A stretch of DNA of 64,000 nucleotides from the NCBI RefSeq assembly GCF_007954355.1, contig NZ_VOLR01000002.1, positions 186,001 through 250,000 of the forward strand, given 5' to 3'. This stretch comes from Colwellia hornerae. GTDB taxonomy: Bacteria; Pseudomonadota; Gammaproteobacteria; Enterobacterales; Alteromonadaceae. This document shows, one piece after another, positions 30,154 through 39,688 of the stretch (position 1 is its first letter; every line of letters starts with the position of its first letter). Both the position numbers and the translations under genes were made by a program. The notes under the pieces were generated by a model, which made no database searches, had not been told where the DNA came from, and saw nothing but the letters and a program-made list of their open reading frames with translations.

Positions 30154-30495
30154 ATGAGTATTCTATGGAAAAAACCGATGGCGTTAGCAACAGATTTGAG
30201 ACATTTTATTGACGAAGCGGGTAACGTACTCGAACTGACTGACCAAGCAAAAATGGTTTTCGTTTTTCTGAGTGAAATTGTATTAGCCCTTTCTGAAAAT
30301 ATTGAACAACCGCTCGTTAACGTTAACTTGAAATGTAATACCCGCGCTAAGCAACTCTCGTGTATTGGAGAAATTAAAGCAAAATCAATAACATTAGGGC
30401 TAATTGAATGGCATTGCGACACTTGCCAAGCTTGTGGAACGATTACTCATTGGCAAGGAACGCGTTGGGACAAGCAGCAACGCGTTCTACATTAG
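30154..30495 (+). CDS. Small uncharacterised protein with C-terminal Cys motifs
   Basis: 113 residues, no signal peptide. The C-terminus has CDTCQAC and a Trp-rich tail (THWQGTRWDKQ), with another Cys pair missing for a full zinc ribbon. I do not recognise the family. The start lacks a good ribosome-binding site. The composition reads like real protein. A 96-residue frame on the opposite strand is less protein-like. Confidence 0.6.
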   Translation: MSILWKKPMALATDLRHFIDEAGNVLELTDQAKMVFVFLSEIVLALSENIEQPLVNVNLKCNTRAKQLSCIGEIKAKSITLGLIEWHCDTCQACGTITHWQGTRWDKQQRVLH

Positions 30496-30624
30496 CTATA
30501 ATTTAGTAAAAAGAAAATTGCTAGATAATATAAAAGCTAATACTAGACACGAACGCCAATGCGTAAAATATTCAAAACATACGATTTTAAAGGAACGTTC
30601 GTGGCTTACATTACACTGATTCAA

Positions 30625-31332
30625 CTAATTAATCGTGTCGATAATAATCACTTCACAGTCAGTTAACGCCCTAAGTAAAATTGTCGTTGACTGAGTGACT
30701 TCAGCGCCATCTCCTGTGTTCATGATGATAATTTTTGAGTTGTCCTCTACTTTAAACATACCTGCTGAGGCTAATATATAAGCTTGATGGTCAATGTTAT
30801 GCTCAAAAACAGTTCCTTTCGCTAACTTGCCTCCATATATACGCGTTTCTTGGTTAATAAACAGCGCCTTATTTTTATCTGCTGGGTAGCCTGATACTAA
30901 CAATGTCAGCGCTGATAGCTGCTCAGTAGGAAATTTCTTACTTTCCCAACGGGGTGTCACATCAGTTTTATTAGTTTCAATCCAAATTTGATAAAAAGTT
31001 AATGGATTCTTAGTGCGATTATATTCTGAATGCACAATACCTGTACCTGCACTCATCACTTGAACCTCACCCGCTTTTGTTGTGCCTTTATTGCCCGTAC
31101 TGTCTTGATGAGTGAGCGCACCTGAACGAATAAAACTGATAATTTCCATATTACGGTGTGAATGCGAAGGAAAGCCCATCCCCTGTTCAACCCAATCATC
31201 ATTAACAACACGTAACTTTCCAAATCCCATTCGGCTTGGATTGTAGTAATTAGCAAAGCTAAAATGATGTTTAGATTTAAGCCAGCCATGGTTAGCGCTA
31301 CCTAAGCTTTTATAGGGGTAATGTTTTATCAT
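30625..31332 (-). CDS. Pirin-family protein (YhhW/YhaK-like)
   Basis: 235 residues, a cupin-fold protein. Metal ligands His57 and His59 in FPSHSHRNMEI and His101 and Glu103 in GIVHSEYN are present. E. coli homologues have quercetinase activity or act as redox-sensing proteins. It is the last gene of the run DoxX - YqjG-like - pirin, matching the E. coli yqjF/yqjG/yhaJ/yhaK neighbourhood. Confidence 0.92.
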   Translation of the reverse strand: MIKHYPYKSLGSANHGWLKSKHHFSFANYYNPSRMGFGKLRVVNDDWVEQGMGFPSHSHRNMEIISFIRSGALTHQDSTGNKGTTKAGEVQVMSAGTGIVHSEYNRTKNPLTFYQIWIETNKTDVTPRWESKKFPTEQLSALTLLVSGYPADKNKALFINQETRIYGGKLAKGTVFEHNIDHQAYILASAGMFKVEDNSKIIIMNTGDGAEVTQSTTILLRALTDCEVIIIDTIN

Positions 31333-31396
31333 TGTATTTTCTCAGTATTTATTTATCTAGCTTCATTTATCAGTTAAACCTTTAACCTAATAACCA

Positions 31397-32347
31397 TTAA
31401 TATTGACGGTTACGGTTATGTGGCACATCAAAGTGTTCCGCGGCGCCTAAAGGGATAATACCCGTTGGATTAATCGTTAAATGACTCGCGTAGTAATGGG
31501 TCTTAGTGTATTCCAAGTCAACGGTCTCTTTAATTCCAGGTAGTTGATAAAGTTCATTAACATAGTTCTTAATATGATGAAATTCGCTTATTTTTTGGCG
31601 ATTACACTTAAAGTGACCATGATATACCGCATCAAAACGGATCAATGTGGTGAACAAGCGCCAGTCAGCTTCGGTTATTTTGTCAGCCACTAAGTAACGC
31701 TGTTTTGATAAGAGCTCTTCTAGCCAATCTAAGCTATCAAATAAATCTTGGTATGCATTATTATAAGCACCTTGCGTAGTGGCAAAGCCAGCTTTATAGA
31801 CACCATTATTAATAGTGTCATAAATTCGCGTATTTAGCGTTTCTATCGCTTCACGTTGCTCAACGGGGTAGTAATCATCAACATTACCGGTTAATTCGTT
31901 GAATGCTGAATTAAACATTCTACTGATTTCAATGGATTCATTATTAACAATCGTCTGAGTTTTTTTATCCCATAAAATAGGGACAGTCACACGTCCTTCA
32001 TAGCTAGGGTCTGCTTTTAGATATAATTGATAGGCATAATCCAATTGATAAAGTGGATCACCCTTTTCGCCAAACGCCCAACCATTTTTCATCATTTTAG
32101 CTTCAACAACACTCACCGAAATAATTGTTTCAAGTTGCTTTAACTTTCTAAAGATTAACGTTCTGTGTGCCCATGGGCACGCTAACGAAACATATAAATG
32201 GTAACGGCCAGCTTCCGGTTTAAATTGACTGTTTTCATCTGATGAAATTTGACTTCTAAAGCGACTATCTTGACGAACAAACTGCCCTTTACTTTTATTG
32301 GTGTCATACCATTGGTCGACCCATTTACCGTTAACGATTAGTCCCAT
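31397..32347 (-). CDS. yqjG: Glutathionyl-hydroquinone reductase (YqjG-type, Xi-class GST)
   Basis: 316 residues. Catalytic Cys57 in LACPWAHR, the Xi-class signature; C-terminal helical GST domain present. It removes glutathione from glutathionyl-hydroquinones, recycling quinone conjugates. AAGGAG ribosome-binding site at the right distance. In a run with DoxX and pirin genes. Confidence 0.93.
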   Translation of the reverse strand: MGLIVNGKWVDQWYDTNKSKGQFVRQDSRFRSQISSDENSQFKPEAGRYHLYVSLACPWAHRTLIFRKLKQLETIISVSVVEAKMMKNGWAFGEKGDPLYQLDYAYQLYLKADPSYEGRVTVPILWDKKTQTIVNNESIEISRMFNSAFNELTGNVDDYYPVEQREAIETLNTRIYDTINNGVYKAGFATTQGAYNNAYQDLFDSLDWLEELLSKQRYLVADKITEADWRLFTTLIRFDAVYHGHFKCNRQKISEFHHIKNYVNELYQLPGIKETVDLEYTKTHYYASHLTINPTGIIPLGAAEHFDVPHNRNRQY

Positions 32348-32419
32348 AACATACTCCTTAAATTTATTGCTTTAGCCAGTATTATTGGTACTGACAGGTG
32401 ATTTAGCTATTTTTCAATG

Positions 32420-32869
32420 TTAAGTGTTTTTAATTAGTTTTAGATATACATGACTATCAACAGAGTATCTCCCGCCGCCTTGCACACATAGCGCAAGCGT
32501 TATCGCTAATAACGATAAGGCAAACTCATAACCGTTATTACTCATAAACAGGCCATTACTGATATGGACACTAAATATGGCCACTATCATGGTAATAGCC
32601 AACACAACACTGACAGGTCTAGTGAGAAAACCAATCAATAATAATATGCCACCAAAAAACTCAGCGCTACCAGCCATTAAAGCCATAAAGAAACCCGGCG
32701 CAAGCCCTATAGATTCCATCCACTGTCCGGTTCCCTCTAATCCATAACCGCCAAACCAAGCAAATAACTTTTGCGCACCATGGGCGGTAAAAATTAATCC
32801 TGCAATTAATCGCAGCGGTAAACTTGATAAAGATTGTTCAGTTTTAGTGATGGTATTTATAAATGTCAT
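32420..32869 (-). CDS. DoxX-family membrane protein (YqjF-like)
   Basis: 149 residues, four membrane helices, DoxX family (LIAGLIFTAHGAQKLFAWFG; then GSAEFFGGILLLIGFLTRP). E. coli yqjF, of the same family, is induced by quinone-type compounds through YhaJ. First gene of the minus-strand run and divergent from the LysR gene, so the operator at 32958-32976 probably controls it. Confidence 0.9.
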   Translation of the reverse strand: MTFINTITKTEQSLSSLPLRLIAGLIFTAHGAQKLFAWFGGYGLEGTGQWMESIGLAPGFFMALMAGSAEFFGGILLLIGFLTRPVSVVLAITMIVAIFSVHISNGLFMSNNGYEFALSLLAITLALCVQGGGRYSVDSHVYLKLIKNT

Positions 32870-32957
32870 TGTAATTCTCTTTAATTGGTAATGATTTAAT
32901 ATGTAGCTATTGTAGAGGTTGAGTTGTTATTGAATAACCCCTATTATTTGTTTGGTA

Positions 32958-32976
32958 TGTTCAAATAATTTGAACA
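32958..32976. promoter_or_regulatory. Perfect 19-bp palindrome, probable LysR operator
   Basis: TGTTCAAAT-A-ATTTGAACA, a perfect dyad about a central A, 22 bp before the LysR start and ~90 bp before the DoxX start. LysR sites are dyads with a T...A core; this fits a YhaJ-like autoregulated divergent promoter. Confidence 0.75.
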
Positions 32977-32998
32977 ATTAAAAGTCTGGATAATAGCC

Positions 32999-33886
32999 AT
33001 GAAAACGCCACCTATTAGTATTGAAGCATTACTTGTATTAGATGCTATTGAAACACGTGGCACTTATGCGGCAGCGGCAGAACAATTGAATAAAGTTCCT
33101 TCAGCGCTTTCTTATATCATTCAGAAACTTGAAGAACAGTTAAACGTGACACTCTTTCAACGACAAGGGCGCCGCGCCGTGCTAACGCCAGCAGGCAAGC
33201 ATTTATTATCAGAGGGCCGTAAAGTACTAACGGCCATTAATACCCTTTCAGAACAAACTCAAACAATTGCTAATGGTTGGGAACCCAAGATCCGTATTGC
33301 TTGTGATTCTATTATTGATATAAAAACTATTTTTAAAGGTATAGAAGCATTTTTAATTGCCCATCAAAATATTGAAATTGATGTGCGAGAAGAAGTGATG
33401 AACGGTACGTGGGAAGCATTAATTGAAGACAAGGTCGACTTAGTGATTGGCGCCCCTTCACCGGTGCCCAATCAAAAAGGTATCAGGGCAATAAAAATTG
33501 CAGTGTCTGAAAATGTTTTAGTGGTTAACAAAGCACATCAATTAGCTCTTATTGAAGGGCCGCTTAAATCAGCACACTTATCAAAATATAGGAATGTCGT
33601 CGTTCATGACTCAGCTCAACATGAAATTCCCTGGTCAGTTAATATTATCCAAGGCAGCCAACATTTTTTTGTCAGCTCGATCGCGATAAAAATTGAAGCG
33701 ATTATTGCAGGGATTGGCATCGGATACTTACCCAAAAACCTCATCCAACATCATCTTCAATCAGGCCAACTGGTGGTTATTAAATTAGCAGAAGAGCGCC
33801 CACCGCAAGATTTATTTATGGCATGGAAAATAACCAACAAAGGTAAAGGATTAAATAAGTTAATCACTATTTTATCGGCACAATAA
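32999..33886 (+). CDS. LysR-family regulator, YhaJ-like
   Basis: 295 residues, N-terminal helix-turn-helix (YAAAAEQLNKVPSALSYIIQKLEEQL) typical of the YhaJ branch. Divergent from the DoxX-YqjG-pirin run with a perfect palindrome between. In E. coli YhaJ activates yqjF in response to quinone-like metabolites of nitroaromatics; a like role here is inference from family and neighbours. Confidence 0.9.
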   Translation: MKTPPISIEALLVLDAIETRGTYAAAAEQLNKVPSALSYIIQKLEEQLNVTLFQRQGRRAVLTPAGKHLLSEGRKVLTAINTLSEQTQTIANGWEPKIRIACDSIIDIKTIFKGIEAFLIAHQNIEIDVREEVMNGTWEALIEDKVDLVIGAPSPVPNQKGIRAIKIAVSENVLVVNKAHQLALIEGPLKSAHLSKYRNVVVHDSAQHEIPWSVNIIQGSQHFFVSSIAIKIEAIIAGIGIGYLPKNLIQHHLQSGQLVVIKLAEERPPQDLFMAWKITNKGKGLNKLITILSAQ

Positions 33887-34059
33887 ACTAGCAATAATAG
33901 TTAACCTTAAGCCATTAATTATTAATATAAATATCATTAATACAAGAGTAGACGTTTTTATCTATTTCATTTAAAGTCGCCCCCACAATTTGAGCTTAAA
34001 ACCTAATCCTTTTTCTGCCGATAACTTTTTTGACGGATAAGTGTGTGAGATACCATTCA

Positions 34060-34266
34060 ATGAATAATAACCTTTGGGAACAACTATTTTCTATCAGCGA
34101 TACCTTAAATGAATCTACGGAATTAAAAGAAGAAAAACTCAAAATATTAATCAAACATTTAGCCTCTATTAATATCACCCATGAACGCTCATTTGATCCA
34201 GCTGAAAATTTTGAAGCCTATGTCGCGGTAAATTTATGTGAAGCTATACACAAGGTTTTAAAGTAA
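34060..34266 (+). CDS. Small uncharacterised protein
   Basis: 68 residues from ATG 34060; the frame is open to a TTG at 34030 that would add ten residues. Helical, acidic, no signal peptide or known motif. I do not recognise it. Its composition is protein-like and it is followed by a gene-free stretch. Confidence 0.55.
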   Translation: MNNNLWEQLFSISDTLNESTELKEEKLKILIKHLASINITHERSFDPAENFEAYVAVNLCEAIHKVLK

Positions 34267-34692
34267 AACTAAAACGTAATGCAGCAGTAACAACCGAGCT
34301 AAAGTCTAGGTTGTTACTTATTTTAGCCAAGATAATTTTAGAATAACCGTGGTTTAATACCAAGTAAATGTCGATTCAAATGGCATAGTTAATTTGGCAA
34401 GCTACTAACGCTATTAAATAAATTTTTTGATAAAAGTTCACCACAAGCTTGTGGTACGCTAAAATTAATTATCTCTTTGCACCTATTACCTTCTCAAAAA
34501 AGATAAATCACTTATATTAACCTAGGCTATATTTTTGCTTCTTCACCTGAGCTTGTGGTTAAATACGCGAGAGCAATAGAAATAAACTCAAAATTTATTA
34601 ATCGATTAATCGTATTGACTCAAGTGTCTGGCTAGCTAAACAATATGACTAGCACGATATAATAACCCCACAAATAAATTATTAAGAATATT
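34267..34692. other. Gene-free region upstream of radA
   Basis: 426 bp with two related dyad elements (34440-34455 and ~34545-34559) and a TATAAT at 34658-34663 just before radA. No open frame seen. Confidence 0.55.
34440..34455. promoter_or_regulatory. Perfect 16-bp palindrome upstream of radA
   Basis: ACCACAAGCTTGTGGT. Its right half GCTTGTGGT recurs at 34551-34559, preceded there by CACCTGA, giving a degenerate second copy 104 bp on. Looks like a pair of protein-binding sites about 140-250 bp upstream of radA. Confidence 0.5.
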
Positions 34693-36069
34693 ATGGCAAA
34701 AGATAAAACAACTTATGTTTGCACTGAATGTGGTGAAAATCATCCTCGATGGTTAGGTCAATGTTCAAGTTGTTCGGCTTGGAACAGCATCACAGAGTTT
34801 AAAGAGTCCAAGGTGATAACCCAGCGCACGCCAAGTAAAAACGCTCACCGAGGTTACTCTAAAGAAGATGCCAAGATAGATAAGTTGAGTGAAGTCTCTG
34901 ATATGGACTTAACGCGATTTGACACCGGTAGCTCTGAATTCAATCGAGTGTTGGGCGGTGGTATTGTTGAAGGCTCTGTTATTCTTGTCGCGGGCGACCC
35001 AGGTGCGGGTAAAAGTACATTATTGTTAAAAACATGTGCTCATTTAAGCCAAATTGGTAAATCGTTATATACCTCAGGCGAAGAATCTAAAGGCCAAGTA
35101 AGAGACCGCGGTTTAAGGTTACAGGCCGATATTTCTAAAATTGACATAATGAACTCTGGTGACGTCGAGCTTATCTGTAATGTCATGGTTACCGATGGTT
35201 ATAAATTCCTTGTTGTTGATTCTATTCAGACGGCATTTATTAGTTCACTGCCCAATTCTCCGGGCGGCGTTACTCAAGTTAAAGAATCCGCTGCTATGCT
35301 AAACCGGCTAGCAAAAGAGCATGGCGTTACCGTAATATTAGTTTGTCATGTGTCTAAATCAGGAGATATGGCTGGGCCGAGAGTACTTGAACACATTGGC
35401 GATTGCATGTGTAAAATAGAACCAGAAGCTGACAGTAAATACCGCACGCTTAGAACCTCTAAAAACCGCTTTGGCGACACCACAGAAATAGCCACTTTTG
35501 CCATGACAGCCAAAGGTATGCAAGATGTAGTAAACCCGTCAGCCATTTTTTTGGATAAAGATGGTGCTGAATCAAGTGGAAACATGGCCTACGCATCAAA
35601 CGATACCGGCAGAACTTTATTAATCAATATTCAATCATTGGTCACCGAGTCTCAAGCTGAAAATCCTATTAGAGGCGGTGTTGGTTTTGATTATAAACGC
35701 ATGCAAATGCTGCTAGCCATATTGAGAAGTCGTATGGGAGTCAATATTGGTGGTAATGATATTTACGTAAACGTGGTTTCAGGTGTTAACTTAACCAAAG
35801 ATGTTGGCTCAGATCTGCCTTTGATCCTCGCGATGATATCGTCATCTAGAGAACATAAGTTTTCGGTCAATACTATCGCCTTTGGAGAAATAGGTTTAGA
35901 CGGCAGTGTAAGACCCGTGCCTTCAGGTGAAGAGCGTGTCAAAGAAGCAATTCGTAACGACTTTAAAGTTATTATATTACCCAAACGTAATTACAATAAA
36001 CGCTTAGAAACTAAAGGTGTTACCTTGATACCCGTCTCTCATGTGAAAGACGTGCTAGAAATCTTCTAA
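34693..36069 (+). CDS. radA: DNA repair protein RadA (Sms), divergent form
   Basis: 458 residues, normal length. Zinc finger C10/C13/C24/C27 (CTECGENHPRWLGQCSSC), Walker A GDPGAGKST at 101-109, the RadA-specific KNRFG at 258-262, and a C-terminal Lon-protease-like domain. RadA helps branch migration in recombination. Some normally constant positions are altered (VCHVSKSGDMAGP where GHVTK is usual), so it may be a second, diverged RadA rather than the housekeeping copy. A hairpin with a T6 tract follows the gene. Confidence 0.9.
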   Translation: MAKDKTTYVCTECGENHPRWLGQCSSCSAWNSITEFKESKVITQRTPSKNAHRGYSKEDAKIDKLSEVSDMDLTRFDTGSSEFNRVLGGGIVEGSVILVAGDPGAGKSTLLLKTCAHLSQIGKSLYTSGEESKGQVRDRGLRLQADISKIDIMNSGDVELICNVMVTDGYKFLVVDSIQTAFISSLPNSPGGVTQVKESAAMLNRLAKEHGVTVILVCHVSKSGDMAGPRVLEHIGDCMCKIEPEADSKYRTLRTSKNRFGDTTEIATFAMTAKGMQDVVNPSAIFLDKDGAESSGNMAYASNDTGRTLLINIQSLVTESQAENPIRGGVGFDYKRMQMLLAILRSRMGVNIGGNDIYVNVVSGVNLTKDVGSDLPLILAMISSSREHKFSVNTIAFGEIGLDGSVRPVPSGEERVKEAIRNDFKVIILPKRNYNKRLETKGVTLIPVSHVKDVLEIF

Positions 36070-36444
36070 CCTTAGCACTTGTATGTAAAAATAAAGGTCA
36101 GCAACCTAGTTAAGTAGTAATTAAGTTTGTTGACCTCATTTTTTGTGATGAAGAGAAGATGCTGACAATAGCTGGGGGATGAATATTTTTCAGTATTTCA
36201 CTACACTATTTATAATGGCGCATGACTTTCTTGGCCTGTTTGATTATTTAAGATAAAACATAAGGGTATTAAACGCCTCCTTAGTATGAATCTTTAACCC
36301 TGACACTAAAATATAGATTGAGACGGTAAGTAAGTCCTCTAAGTGCCCTTCCTTTTTTTAATAATCTCTAAATTTTGTCATTCCTCTTTAACCACTTTTC
36401 AGATATCCTTGAACTAATAAAGTGTTAAATTAAAAGGGATTTTA
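36070..36444. other. Gene-free stretch upstream of helicase gene
   Basis: 375 bp, holding the radA terminator and the helicase ribosome-binding site (AAAAGGGA). Nothing else recognised. Confidence 0.5.
36095..36144 (+). terminator. Probable terminator after radA
   Basis: Arms from 36095 (AGGTCAGCAAC) and near 36125-36136 (GTTTGTTGACCT), imperfect with bulges, followed by a run of six Ts at 36139-36144. Confidence 0.6.
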
Positions 36445-39400
36445 ATGAATCAAACTGGGCTCTATGAACAGCTAATAACTCAATTAGTTGAACAAAATTT
36501 AAATCGTAAAACCTTTCATGTTGGTGAGCGGTTATTAGAGGCTGGTGAAGCGGCAACTTGGTTATCTCGCTTTTTAACGAGACTTATCGAAGTTGCTATA
36601 GATTCGGTGCCCGCTGGTGATGCTAGAGTCAGTGATCAAATAGGGCTAGCAAATACTATTATTCAGTGGCTTAGTAAGCATATTCGAGATGATAAGTTAA
36701 TCAGTGAAAATCTACTCGATAGCCAAGGGAAAATTCTTACCGCCCTATTTGAGAAAACTAATCCTATTGCTGCTGATTTACCTAAGTATGTTGAATCAAT
36801 TATGCCGATAACGGGACTAACGCAAAGTGAATTATTTTGCGGTAGCAACGTTGGCGTATCGTTAGAGACTGAAATAAAAAGAGAGATCCAATCTTCTGAT
36901 AAAATATATTGGCTCGTTTCATTTATAAAATGGACCGGAATTCGAATATTTAAAAAAGAGTTAGAGTCTTTTACTCGTAGCGGCAAACAGCTAAAAATAA
37001 TAACAACTTCTTACATGGGGGCTACCGATGCAAAAGCCGTAGAGTTTTTAGCATCTCTACCCAACACCCAAGTAAAGCTAAGTTACAATACGAATCGCGA
37101 ACGCCTGCACGCGAAATCTTATTTATTCATCCGAAACACCGGCTTTGATACCGGTTATATTGGCTCATCTAATTTATCTCATTCGGCTTTAACCAGTGGC
37201 TTAGAGTGGAACCTAAAAATAACGTCACAAGAAATCCCACATATTATTAAGAAATCACTCAGTACCTTTGAAACTTATTGGGAATCTCCTGACTTTGAAG
37301 ACTTCGATGGAGAAATTGAAAGTCGTGAAAAGTTAACTAACGCACTGCAAGAAGCAAAAGGGACATTTAATCCACCCAACGCTAATTTCTATTTTGATAT
37401 CAAACCTCATTCACACCAAGAAACTATATTAGCAAAGTTACAGGTTCAGCGTGAGCTACATAACAGATATCGAAACTTGGTGGTCGCAGCAACAGGTACA
37501 GGGAAAACGATCATTTCTGCTTTTGATTTTTCACGTTACTATGATAAAAATCCTCAAGCAAAATTTTTGTTTATTGCTCACAGAGAAGAAATTCTCAAAC
37601 AAGCGTTAGGTGCATACCGTGGCGTATTAAAAAACAGCACGTTTGGTGAGCTGTGGGTGGGTAATAACAAGCCCAACAAGTATCAACACCTCTTTGCCTC
37701 AATTCAAAGTTTGAATAATCAAATTAATACCTTAGCATTAAGTGAAGATTACTTTGATTATATCGTTATTGACGAAGTTCATCATATATCAGCAAGCAGC
37801 TACCGTGCGGTATTAAGGCACTTTAGCCCTCAAATATTATTGGGTTTAACAGCTACGCCGGAACGACATGATGGTACTGACATTTTAAGCGATTTTTGTC
37901 ATGTTATTGCTGCGGAAATTAGATTACCAGAAGCGATAAACCAACGTCACCTATCGCCCTTTCAATACTTTGGCATAGACGATGATACCGACTTAACAAG
38001 AATACCTTGGTCTAAAGGTCGTTATGATATTGCAGAATTAACGCACCTTTATACCCATAACGATCAACGAGTGTTACGTATTTTACAAAGCCTTAGCGAG
38101 CTTATTATAGATATAGCTCAAATGCGCGCACTGGCATTTTGTGTCAGTAAGGAACATGCAATCTTTATGGCTAAAAAGTTCACACTACATAATATTGCTT
38201 GTGGTGTGTTAACCAGCGATAACAGTAAAGACCGTGATATTTTACAGCAACAACTCAGATCAAAACAAATCAATGTATTGTTTGTTGTCGATATATTCAA
38301 TGAAGGTGTCGATATCCCCGAATTAGACACTTTGCTCTTTTTACGCCCAACTGAAAGTTTAACAATATTCCTTCAGCAACTAGGCCGTGGTCTACGCTTA
38401 ACCAAGGATAAAGAATGTTGTACTATTTTAGATTTTGTTGGTAACTCGCGCCCAGAATACGACTTTTCTCATAAATTTAGAGCCTTAGTGGGTAAAACTA
38501 ATCAAGCGATATCAAAAGAAGTTAAACAAGGCTTCCCTCACCTACCTTTAGGTTGCCGTATTGAGTTACAAGAAAAAACTCAAGCGATGATCTTGAAAAA
38601 CATGAGTCAAGCAACCTTAAATAAAAACAAATTAATTAGCTTAATAACTAACTTTCCACATGCGACAGACTTACCGTTAACCCTGACTAATTTTTTACAG
38701 TTTCATCCTGACATTACCCTAGAAGATATTTATAAGATTAAAATAGGGACTTTGGGCGGTTGGACTGTATTACTTGCTGCTAGTAAAAACACACAAATAA
38801 CACCAGAAAACAAAGCCCTTTATGCTGCTTATTATCGTGCTATTAATAATCGTTTTCTCAACTGTTCGTCAATCTCATATTTACGTTTTATTAAAACACT
38901 TTGCGATAACAACTTTACTATGCCGGTAATAAATGCTGATAGCAATACAGTAAATAATCTACCGCAGTTTGCTTTGATGTGTCATTACGATTTTTGGAAT
39001 AAAGCAGGAAAACAAGCAGGCTTTAATAACTTGGACGAAAGCTTAACTGCACTGAAAAACACCATACTGCTTAGCGAGCTAACTGAAGTTATTTTAATAC
39101 TTATTGATCGACTCGAGGTCAGCGAGTTTACCATGCCAAAAGTTAACAATTTGCGGGTAGATTCATCACCACTGAACATGCATGTTCGTTATCCAAAAGA
39201 ACACATTCTGGTCGCTTTTGGTGATAGTACCTTCGCTAAAAAGTCATCAAGTCGAGAAGGTGTTTTAGATATTCCTGAAGCTAACACTCAATTGTTGTTT
39301 GTGACTTTAAATAAATGTGAAAAACAATTTTCTGCTACCACCATGTACCATGATTATGCGGTTAGCCCAACGCTATTTCATTGGCAAACACAAAACAGTG

Positions 39401-39642
39401 CCAGACCAAGCTCAGGTCGAGGTTTAGGTTATATAACGCAAAAAGAGCACAATAAAACCTTCTTGTTATTTGTGCGTGAGCAAGGTAATGATGAGAACGG
39501 CAGAACTATGGGTTTTGTTAATTTTGGCCCTGTCGATTTTGTTAAGTATGAAGGGAGCCAGCCGATGAATATTACTTGGGAGCTTAAACATCCCATGCCA
39601 GCTTACTTATGGCATGAGACGGCTAAATTGGCGATTGGTTAA
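36445..39642 (+). CDS. PLD-like nuclease / SF2 helicase / DUF3427 fusion protein
   Basis: 1065 residues. N-terminal region ~130-290 is phospholipase D-like with one HxK motif (His222-Ala-Lys224 in LHAKSYLF, then GSSNLSHSAL). Next a superfamily 2 helicase: Walker A with Lys354 (AATGTGKT), DEVHH at 443-447, LTATPER, and a second RecA lobe with QQLGRGLRL. The C-terminal ~200 residues match DUF3427 (YHDYAVSPTLFHWQTQ; YEGSQPMNITW). Proteins of this layout are thought to process or cut DNA and are often found near restriction or defence genes; the exact role is unknown. A single HKD motif implies dimerisation for catalysis, as in other single-motif PLD nucleases. Confidence 0.93.
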   Translation: MNQTGLYEQLITQLVEQNLNRKTFHVGERLLEAGEAATWLSRFLTRLIEVAIDSVPAGDARVSDQIGLANTIIQWLSKHIRDDKLISENLLDSQGKILTALFEKTNPIAADLPKYVESIMPITGLTQSELFCGSNVGVSLETEIKREIQSSDKIYWLVSFIKWTGIRIFKKELESFTRSGKQLKIITTSYMGATDAKAVEFLASLPNTQVKLSYNTNRERLHAKSYLFIRNTGFDTGYIGSSNLSHSALTSGLEWNLKITSQEIPHIIKKSLSTFETYWESPDFEDFDGEIESREKLTNALQEAKGTFNPPNANFYFDIKPHSHQETILAKLQVQRELHNRYRNLVVAATGTGKTIISAFDFSRYYDKNPQAKFLFIAHREEILKQALGAYRGVLKNSTFGELWVGNNKPNKYQHLFASIQSLNNQINTLALSEDYFDYIVIDEVHHISASSYRAVLRHFSPQILLGLTATPERHDGTDILSDFCHVIAAEIRLPEAINQRHLSPFQYFGIDDDTDLTRIPWSKGRYDIAELTHLYTHNDQRVLRILQSLSELIIDIAQMRALAFCVSKEHAIFMAKKFTLHNIACGVLTSDNSKDRDILQQQLRSKQINVLFVVDIFNEGVDIPELDTLLFLRPTESLTIFLQQLGRGLRLTKDKECCTILDFVGNSRPEYDFSHKFRALVGKTNQAISKEVKQGFPHLPLGCRIELQEKTQAMILKNMSQATLNKNKLISLITNFPHATDLPLTLTNFLQFHPDITLEDIYKIKIGTLGGWTVLLAASKNTQITPENKALYAAYYRAINNRFLNCSSISYLRFIKTLCDNNFTMPVINADSNTVNNLPQFALMCHYDFWNKAGKQAGFNNLDESLTALKNTILLSELTEVILILIDRLEVSEFTMPKVNNLRVDSSPLNMHVRYPKEHILVAFGDSTFAKKSSSREGVLDIPEANTQLLFVTLNKCEKQFSATTMYHDYAVSPTLFHWQTQNSARPSSGRGLGYITQKEHNKTFLLFVREQGNDENGRTMGFVNFGPVDFVKYEGSQPMNITWELKHPMPAYLWHETAKLAIG

Positions 39643-39688
39643 TAAAACTAAAGTAATGAACTGATTGCTACAGGTATATTGTAGTCGC

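Noticed and set aside
30132-30422. 96-codon minus-strand frame opposite the small Cys protein
   Set aside because: Composition is not protein-like compared with the plus-strand frame, and no ribosome-binding site.
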